In this document: positions 16,303 through 22,600 of the stretch, piece after piece
Position numbering within the stretch: the stretch's first letter is position 1
Layout: every line of letters begins with the position of its first letter
DNA from: a virus
Reading direction: 5' to 3' (one strand)
Virus record (IMG/VR): IMGVR_UViG_3300029998_000098
Span: 1 to 28,687 of that record
Length of the DNA stretch: 28,687 nucleotides
The notes under the pieces: model-generated
The model's input: the letters and a program-made list of their open reading frames with translations, nothing else
What the model was told of the DNA's origin: nothing
The model's database searches: none
Made by a program: the position numbers and the translations under genes

Positions 16303-16809
16303 CTATGCCTTGTTTAGCTGCATAATAATAGGTGCATTATTCGTGAATAATGATCCAGCACTAGAGCCATAAGTAACTGTGAGCGTAGCGAATGTCAATA
16401 TCGTAACAATTGACACCGTATATATGGCAAAATTAGTTGCATCAGCGGCATTGTACAATTTTATAACATCGCCAGCTTTTAAGTTGATCAATCCAGGTGA
16501 TGTTATTGAGCCACTTGCGTTAGTAAAACTCGCATAGATAATAGTCGCGGTGGCAAACGCTGCGGTATTGAATTTTAAATTACCTAATCCAGGATCAGCG
16601 TTTGTTGTTGAGGTAAGAAAGTTCCAATTAGTAATAATAGAGTTATTATCATTTGCTATTTTATTCCAACCATCATTCCATGAGAACCAATCCTCGGATA
16701 AGGACGGAAATGGATTCGTTGTTATGGCGGCTCCTAAGTCTTTGGCTCTTGAACCATCTTTGTACTCAAGATTTTCTCTTGGGTGTCTTTTGTATAAATC
16801 ACCGGCCAT
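16303..16809 (-). CDS. putative tail / fibre accessory protein
   Basis: 168 aa from the ATG at 16809. I prefer this start to an upstream ATG at 16833 because it forms a TGATG overlap with the previous stop and has AGGAG about 8 nt upstream. The N-terminus is charged (YKRHPRENLEYKDGS); the middle has Trp-rich SEDWFSWNDGWNKIA; the C-terminal half is Thr/Ala/Ile-rich beta sequence with one hydrophobic VSIVTILTFATLTVTYG stretch that is probably strands rather than a membrane span. Not assigned to a family. It lies directly before the adhesin gene, so an accessory or attachment role is plausible. Confidence 0.5.
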   Translation of the reverse strand: MAGDLYKRHPRENLEYKDGSRAKDLGAAITTNPFPSLSEDWFSWNDGWNKIANDNNSIITNWNFLTSTTNADPGLGNLKFNTAAFATATIIYASFTNASGSITSPGLINLKAGDVIKLYNAADATNFAIYTVSIVTILTFATLTVTYGSSAGSLFTNNAPIIMQLNKA

Positions 16810-17123
16810 CAGTTTTTCTCCTGAATTAGGCATAGCTTGCCTTCTGTGGATTGTAGATACCGAGCCATTTCTTTTGCGGATACATCGGAGTCTTTATGAT
16901 TTAATTTATATCCGTCCCTAATGGCCTTCTCAAACATATTCATAGGAATACTGGCAACCATTCTGCCCCATTCCAAATCCTTTATAGCGCCAGGATTTTT
17001 TCTTAATTCTGCGTTCCTTGCTAATATTAAAGCTTCCGATGGTTGAGTTTGCTTATGAGCAATTTCATCTATATGAGTTAAAAACTCTGACTTAATAACA
17101 CCATCAAACGTAGGTTGAAACAT
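16809..17123 (-). CDS. hypothetical conserved-type phage protein
   Basis: 104 aa, mainly helical and charged: HIDEIAHKQTQPSEALILAR, then DLEWGRMVASIPMNMFEKAI and SAKEMARYLQSTEG. The LEWGRxVAxIP pattern is one I associate with small proteins of podovirus structural clusters, but no function is known to me. It starts 2 nt after the 76-aa gene stop and ends in a TGATG overlap with the next gene, so it belongs to the late operon. Confidence 0.55.
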   Translation of the reverse strand: MFQPTFDGVIKSEFLTHIDEIAHKQTQPSEALILARNAELRKNPGAIKDLEWGRMVASIPMNMFEKAIRDGYKLNHKDSDVSAKEMARYLQSTEGKLCLIQEKN

Positions 17124-17125
17124 TG

Positions 17126-17356
17126 TTAAAACCTACTGAATTTTAATGCGACATTAGTTCCGATATCCACAGTAACACCCGCAGCTGGGTCTTGAGATGT
17201 GCATAGTAAGGTTGAAGTAATACCGCTATCAAGGGCTCCTCCTGCGGCATTGGAAGCCATCATTCCAGAGTTTCCCAATTGAGCGGTTCTTAAAGCGGTT
17301 AGAATTGCGGCATTAGCAATTCCGGTACATGTGGGTACTGATACGGTAGTTGGCAT
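17126..17356 (-). CDS. 76-aa protein with PASTA-like C-terminal half
   Basis: The N-terminal half is Ala/Leu-rich (TGIANAAILTALRTAQLGNS). The C-terminal half, SQDPAAGVTVDIGTNVALKF, follows the PASTA-domain pattern (sxdPaaGtxVxxGtxVxlxvs). PASTA domains bind muropeptides or act as spacer modules. Here the fold may decorate the capsid or bind cell wall; this is inference. The ATG shares its A with the preceding TAA (TAATG at 17356). Confidence 0.55.
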   Translation of the reverse strand: MPTTVSVPTCTGIANAAILTALRTAQLGNSGMMASNAAGGALDSGITSTLLCTSQDPAAGVTVDIGTNVALKFSRF

Positions 17357-17544
17357 TATACTAACTCCAAATATTTATTTAGGAAATTTGAAATTTCCGA
17401 TTGCGTGGCAAGGCCGTTTTCACCTGGCTTAATCATACCATTTTCAAGACATAAGGTATTCGTATGAATGTTTTTAACATTCATGGGGTACTTTACTTTT
17501 TTAGATTCATCCTTAGATGCTATTGGTTTTGCTATTTCAGGCAT
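17356..17544 (-). CDS. 62-aa hypothetical protein, first gene after the terminator region
   Basis: 62 aa from the ATG at 17544, chosen because GGAG lies about 6 nt upstream; an in-frame ATG at 17571 lies within a hairpin arm and has no ribosome site. The protein is Lys-rich at the start (ASKDESKKVKYPMNVKN) and has a compact second half (GENGLATQSEISNFLNKYLELV, in parts GENGLATQ and ISNFLNKYLEL). Lys-rich small proteins after the capsid gene are sometimes head-fibre or decoration proteins; not assigned. It opens the tail/adhesin transcript downstream of a hairpin at 17568-17599. Confidence 0.5.
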   Translation of the reverse strand: MPEIAKPIASKDESKKVKYPMNVKNIHTNTLCLENGMIKPGENGLATQSEISNFLNKYLELV

Positions 17545-17567
17545 TTTTGACTCCAAAGTGGATAAAA

Positions 17568-17599
17568 CCAACCTTGGGAAGGTGAGTAACCAAGGTTGG
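17568..17599. terminator. perfect 10-bp hairpin, terminator-like on the minus strand
   Basis: CCAACCTTGG (17568-17577) and CCAAGGTTGG (17590-17599) are perfect inverted repeats around a 12-nt loop. On the minus strand the hairpin is followed by TTTTATCC, so it could be a weak intrinsic terminator. Because it lies in the leader of the 62-aa gene, it could instead be an RNA processing or stability element. Confidence 0.5.
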
Positions 17600-17611
17600 G
17601 AAACCTAAGTT

Positions 17612-17619
17612 TATTTATA
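17612..17619 (-). promoter_or_regulatory. TATAAATA box, candidate promoter for the tail genes
   Basis: The minus strand reads TATAAATA between a strong terminator upstream and the first tail gene downstream, where a new promoter would be expected. This octamer equals the T4 late promoter consensus, but no T4-type sigma factor is visible here and no -35 element is convincing. Low confidence. Confidence 0.3.
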
Positions 17620-17721
17620 GGATTGCACTACGGAGAGGGGGTGTAGTGTTGAAGCGTATAAAATCTGCTAGCAGTTTGCACTATTTTGATGAAAAGTCAA
17701 GTTGTGTGGAATGTTTAGCAT

Positions 17722-17746
17722 AAAAAAGCCCCGGTTAAGGGGCTTT
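17722..17746 (-). terminator. strong intrinsic terminator after the Vsr-like endonuclease
   Basis: AAAGCCCC (17725-17732) pairs with GGGGCTTT (17739-17746) around a 6-nt loop, and the minus-strand RNA ends in a U run. It lies just downstream of the endonuclease stop at 17750. It would end transcription from the capsid/endonuclease region. The 5' A-rich flank lets it work poorly, if at all, on the plus strand. Confidence 0.85.
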
Positions 17747-17749
17747 CTA

Positions 17750-19276
17750 TTAATTATTATAAATCATCCTATTCATTCCAGAGTTGTATATTTTAGGTAG
17801 CCCATTAAGCTCTGCTAACTTCTTCTCTGTTAGTCCATCTTCCCATAATAAATCAGGATCATTTTTAAACCTCTTCAGTCTATAACTGAACTTATGTACT
17901 CTATTACCTCTGACTAAGTATTTGTAGTCAGGTTTAAGGTATTTATCAAATACAAATCCAGCCTTAGCATAACTTCCACCACTGAAAGTATCTAAGTCAA
18001 CAAAGCTAACGATCTCACCATTAATACCACAGTTTTTAAGAAGCTTTGAGAACCCACCAATCACCTTTATAGATGTAGCATAACGCGAAAGAACATTACC
18101 ATTGAATGCCATTACAGCAACCAAATCACCATTATTTCTCAAGCTAATTAACTTATTCTGATTACATGAACCTTGTATATGCCATGTATTTAAAAAATTC
18201 TTACACTCCTCAACAGAAGGATTAAAATCAATTGTACATTTCCTTGCAAATACTCTTTTATCATCACACTTCCCAACAGCATTAAGTATTATCCTTTCAA
18301 TAATAGGCCATCTGTTATTTATATCATCTTCATACAATGATATAAGTCTTATTCCCATTGATTCACAAGCTAACCTTTTAGATTCGTGATATTTTGCATC
18401 TACTTTTAAATTAGAGTGCCAATACACACCATTAACTTCTATCGCTATATTGCATTGAGGTATTACTATATCAAGTTCCATTGGAGATATAGTTGTTCTA
18501 CAATTTGCAATATACTCAATATTATTATTAATCAGGAAAGTTCTTATTTTTCTTTCAATAAAAGATGTGGTATGGTTAATTATTTCTATACCATATGATT
18601 TAACAGCCATCCTAACCGTCCACTCTACACATCCAAGCATCCTTGCTATTTCATATAATGATAGTTTCTCATTAACATATTTATCAATTAACCAATCCTT
18701 GTCTTTTAATAAAATATAATCTTCTGGATTCTTACCATTAACAGCAAATATAGCTTCTGAGTTACTTCTAATATCAACACCAGCTTCCTTTAGCCTATTG
18801 ATAATAACACCTTGTGAACAACCTTCTTTTTTAGCTATTACGGCAGTTGAAGTTAAGCTTAAATAACTATCGATAATTGATGGAACATCTATCTTTATCC
18901 TTGGTGTGTAGCTAGCTGTTATACTTACCTTCCTTGCATCACGCAATGACCTTATAGGTATATCGAATGACATCAAAGCTAGCCTTACAGTTCTTGGTGT
19001 AGTCTTTATCTTATCAGCAATCTCAAAAGTTGAAAGCTGTTTTTTGATATAAGCATTCTCAAGCCATTTTTTATTCTTGAGTAATGCAGTATTGCAGCCC
19101 AAAGTCTGTTTTGACTCGCCTGCTGTTCTTTTAGGTATATTGAATAATTTTAACTTATTCAATACTGTGACATTACTACATCCTAGTAATGTAGACAATT
19201 CATAAGAATTTTTTCGATTTACAATGTATTGCTCAATTAGCCAATCTTTGTCTATTTTAACTCTTTCTTTACTCAC
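17750..19276 (-). CDS. Vsr-like (EDxHD) free-standing homing endonuclease
   Basis: 508 aa. Four helix-turn-helix repeats occupy residues ~1-230 (KDWLIEQYIVN, KKWLENAYIKK, VPSIIDSYLS and KDWLIDKYVNE each begin one), giving modular DNA recognition. The nuclease core follows: ISPMELDIVIP (E267, D269), AIEVNGVYWHS (E280, H287), KYHESKRLACESMGIRLISL and YEDD. This is the EDxHD pattern of Vsr-related homing endonucleases such as I-Bth0305I. The last ~165 residues are a conserved-looking accessory domain ending in GLPKIYNSGMNRMIY. It starts at GTG 19276, with an AGGAG ribosome site partly buried in a 15-bp hairpin (19285-19325). It sits between the capsid gene and a terminator, so it is an insertion at the end of the capsid transcript. 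No intron is attached. Confidence 0.85.
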   Translation of the reverse strand: MSKERVKIDKDWLIEQYIVNRKNSYELSTLLGCSNVTVLNKLKLFNIPKRTAGESKQTLGCNTALLKNKKWLENAYIKKQLSTFEIADKIKTTPRTVRLALMSFDIPIRSLRDARKVSITASYTPRIKIDVPSIIDSYLSLTSTAVIAKKEGCSQGVIINRLKEAGVDIRSNSEAIFAVNGKNPEDYILLKDKDWLIDKYVNEKLSLYEIARMLGCVEWTVRMAVKSYGIEIINHTTSFIERKIRTFLINNNIEYIANCRTTISPMELDIVIPQCNIAIEVNGVYWHSNLKVDAKYHESKRLACESMGIRLISLYEDDINNRWPIIERIILNAVGKCDDKRVFARKCTIDFNPSVEECKNFLNTWHIQGSCNQNKLISLRNNGDLVAVMAFNGNVLSRYATSIKVIGGFSKLLKNCGINGEIVSFVDLDTFSGGSYAKAGFVFDKYLKPDYKYLVRGNRVHKFSYRLKRFKNDPDLLWEDGLTEKKLAELNGLPKIYNSGMNRMIYNN

Positions 19277-19284
19277 CTTATTCT

Positions 19285-19325
19285 CCTAACAGATACTATG
19301 TGAACTTATTATAGTACCTGTTAGG
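19285..19325 (-). promoter_or_regulatory. RBS-occluding hairpin with internal TATAAT, leader of the Vsr-like gene
   Basis: In the minus-strand RNA a 15-nt arm (19325-19311, starting CCUAACAGG) pairs completely, with one G.U, with the arm 19299-19285 (ending CUGUUAGG). The AGG of the AGGAG ribosome site is in the stem. TATAAT (19313-19308) spans the arm/loop border. A transcript started from it would begin near 19301 and lack the first arm, freeing the ribosome site. An extended -10 (TGTTATAAT, 19345-19337) lies further upstream and would give the full hairpin. Confidence 0.65.
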
Positions 19326-19391
19326 AAAAAGTAAAGATTATAACATATAAATACTATGAAAAGTTATATAATTATTTAATTCTCATAATAA

Positions 19392-19659
19392 TCAAGCAGT
19401 TACGGCGGCGGCTGGGTTAATATCACCGATTATGGCATGAGACTTCTCAGTTAATACTTTCAAAGTCCAATCAACTGACATTTGCTTATTTTCAGCAAGC
19501 CCAGTCTTAGCCAAGTCTTCCGTTCTATACCCCTTAAGATAAGAAATGGATAGATAGGAAGGGTCAACGATAAATACATCAGCAACCTGGGCTGCACCAG
19601 AATCAGTGTGTGTTTTTTGGAGCCGATTAGGCACCAGTTTCAATGTACCAAAATCTGTA
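19392..19659 (-). CDS. major capsid protein exon 5
   Basis: Starts T|ACAGATTTTGG (completing the Val codon), encodes TDFGTLKLVPNR to the C-terminus and ends TGA. The open frame continues upstream to 19853, but that part is intron and is not capsid sequence. Confidence 0.88.
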
Positions 19660-22600
19660 CGATTTGTTAACACAGCTTTTTTAATTACTGTTTCTATATG
19701 TCTCCATATAGGCCGGACTATATCATCAAATAATTTTTGCACCCTTGCTTTGATTTTCAAAAGCTGTAAGTATTTGTAAGTTAGTTGCACAATGTTTGCC
19801 GCCTTTAGATATTGGTACGATATGGTCAACATTATGTTTAATACCCGTTTCAATATTCTTCAACTGACATTGTTTATAAATCTCTTTTATGGCGGTTATA
19901 TCAGCATATTCAGGCATTAGTTCCTTAAGTTTCCGCTGTCTTTCTGCACATAATCTAGCGCGTTCTGCCTTTATTTCCGGTCTATGCTTATTTGAATGAT
20001 ACCAAGCCGTTACGCTTGCTCTAATTCTTTCTGCCTAACCGTTGGCATACTTTATTCGTCTAGCTTCATTCACTTCAATTTTTCTATTCGAGTGATAGGC
20101 TCTAATAGTTTCTCTATTGCGTGAATCGTAAGAGCTTACAATTTCCTTACGTTTATCAGGATTACTCTTAGCCCATTTACTAGCATTATGCTTATAGGCT
20201 TCTGAATTATCTTGATAATGTTTTCTATTTTTTTCATGTTTACATTCTAAACAATACTTTTGAACATAACCATTACGAATATAAAAAACACTTACTTCTT
20301 TTTCAATATTACAAATGTTACAAACTTTACTTGTGGAGCACTCTTGGGTTTTCATCATCTTTCACCTTATTTATATCTAACTTATGTATATTATAGTACA
20401 TAATGCACTAAAGTCAGTTACAAATAATAAAAAAGATTGTATAACCTAGTCTCTGAACCTTCGACTTGTCACCAAGCCGCTTGGCTGCTGATTTTCTCTA
20501 TTTAACTGTTTTCAAGCGTTCACGCTCATTCTTACGAATCACGTTGTAGCCAGTTAATCTAACAAGACATTCCAGCAATTCACTCCATTTTTTATCGTCT
20601 ATGCTACACAATTAACAAAGACGTTCACACTACCCAGCGCAGTCGCTTGCTCTGCACTCTTGCCCTGATCACTCATCAACGTGGCGACACGGGCTGATGA
20701 AGTAAATAGGTATTCACTGAACTTTCTAATTCTTTTTGCATTATTAGCCACTTTTTAATTACTGGCTACTTAAGCTCTCGCCTAAGAATAGACTATATCA
20801 TCAACTATTTTATTTCCTTTGTAACGATTTTCAGAAGCTGGAATAACTCTTAAATTAGACTCAACATGCAACCCACTAACTGTTTTACCCCTTAAAGGCC
20901 AGTAATGATCGACATGATGTTCAACACCTGTTTCTATAGTTTTTAATTGGCAATCTTTATAAATTGCTTCAATCTTCTTACTATCAGAATAAACTACGGT
21001 TCTTACAAATTTTGCAGCGCGTCTTGCTGCATTTTTTGCGTTAGCCCTTTCAGGATGTTTTTTAAAGTACATACGATTATATTCGTTCCGCTTATCTCGA
21101 CATCTAATACACGAACCTTTACTTAATATAGCTATCTTGTCTTTATTTTTGAGTCTCCACAAATAATTGCGATTATCTGCATATTCTCTATTTTCACTAT
21201 ACCATTTAGCATCACATTCTTTCTTATACTCAGCATTCTCAGTACGCCATTTGATGCTATATAATCTATATTCTTCTCTATGAGCTTTCCTATATAAAGA
21301 TGTTTTCATCAAAATAAAATCTTTATTTTCTTCATAATATCTTTTGCTGTTTTCTTTTACCCTTTCTTGATTTAATTTAGTCCATTTATTTCGGGCTTCA
21401 TTAGCTCTTTCAGGATTAGCCAATCTATATGCGGATGTAACTTTAGCCTTGCAAGCCTTGCATTGATTAGTATTTTTTCCAAACAACAAAAAATCTTTTC
21501 TTTCGTTACATTTAGAACATATCTTAGTTGCAGTGTGTTCGTGGGTATTCATCATCTTCACCTTTTAATTAATTCAAGTAACATTATATTTGATACTCTC
21601 AGAATTACAAATAAAGATTGTATTACCTAGTCGTTGAACCTTATTCCAATCACTTGGAATCTTGGCTGCTGATTGTCCAATTTCCTATATTTTCAAACAT
21701 TCACGTTTACCGTTACCAGTTGCGTTGTAGTTATAGGAACTCTAAGGAGTTTCCAGCAATTTACACTGTTTTTACTTGTCACTCACGCGGCAAGGGCGCA
21801 TTCAAAGTTTACGCCAGGTATGCTCATCATTACCGTGGGATCACCACCATCTTGATAAACAGCCTGTACTGCATCACGAACCAATGTTTCAGTAAGAGCG
21901 CGAGTAGCAGTAGGCACGCGAGCGACAGTGAGCCCAGTAGAACCACTGAAGCCGCCAGCAGTACCACCATAGTTGTGACTAGCAAGCCAGCTTGGTAAGC
22001 CGCCGATTTTACCTGCAACCGCTGCGCCATCGTCTGCAACTGAAGCTTGGTTTTGCAAGCAGATTGCATCGACATCACGTCTTAACTCCTGTTGGCGCCT
22101 CATAACCTGATAAGACGTTTCTTTGGTTCTGCCAATGACATCAGAAGCATCTGCTCTAAAAGATACTCTGACAACTTTTTGTGATATTTGACTCTTTTCA
22201 TTATGAATCCTTTTTTAATTTTGGATTCCTGCGCTCTCTCGAGGCAGAATAGACTATATCACCATCTGAAAAACTATTACTTTTAGCCCTGTTTTCGGCT
22301 GCTGTTAATATTTGTAAATTTGCTGCGACATGTAATCCACAAACCAACTCATGTACTAGTGGGTAATAATGATCAACTTGGTACTCAATACCCTCATCTT
22401 CTGACATCATTCTTGCTTGTATGTAAACTAACTTTATTTCTTCAAAGTCAGCCCATTCAGGGGTAGCTTTTTCATTAATAACATTTCTATTATTACGATA
22501 CATTGAGAACTTTTCAGGATTAGCTTTTCGATAAGCTTGCATTCTTTTTGCAATCTTATCTTTATCTGCTGTCTTGTGCCATTCTCTGCTAACTTTAGCT

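Larger units (their letters stand above)
19660..20614 (-). ncRNA. group I intron 4 of the capsid gene
   Basis: 955 nt. P1: exon GUCUUUGU pairs with internal guide GCAUAGAC (one U-U mismatch, U.G at the splice site). P10: exon 5 UACA pairs with UGUA just 5' of the guide. Core Q (AATCAGCAGCCAAG minus its first bases) is at 20480-20493, R at 20445-20459, and S at about 19714-19724, with P7 GACUA/UAGUC. R reads CAGAGACTA, unlike CAACGACTA in introns 2 and 3. It carries a broken HNH gene in P8. Confidence 0.88.
20732..21810 (-). ncRNA. group I intron 3 of the capsid gene
   Basis: 1079 nt. P1: exon GGCGU pairs with guide GCGCC (U.G at the splice site); P10 is short (AUU with AAU). An extra P2-like hairpin (CUUG/CAAG) lies before the core. 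Q at 21661-21674, R at 21627-21640, and S near 20786-20799, with P7 GACUA/UAGUC. A 3'-end hairpin (TAGCCA/TGGCTA) precedes ATAATG. It carries an intact HNH gene in P8. Confidence 0.87.

Noticed and set aside
17680-17733. A 17-codon frame starting ATG just after the terminator stem
   Set aside because: No ribosome site, overlaps the terminator, and the peptide has no features.
19392-19853. A 153-aa open frame ending at the capsid C-terminus that could be called a separate gene
   Set aside because: Its first 65 codons lie in intron 4, include the P7 strand and the end of the broken HNH gene, and have no ribosome site. Only 19659-19392 is capsid sequence (exon 5).
8160-20037. Recoded stop codons or a phage suppressor tRNA reading TAG and TAA in the two broken endonucleases
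   Set aside because: The stops differ (TAG and TAA), both codons also end normal genes here, and no tRNA is seen in the window. Simple decay is more economical.
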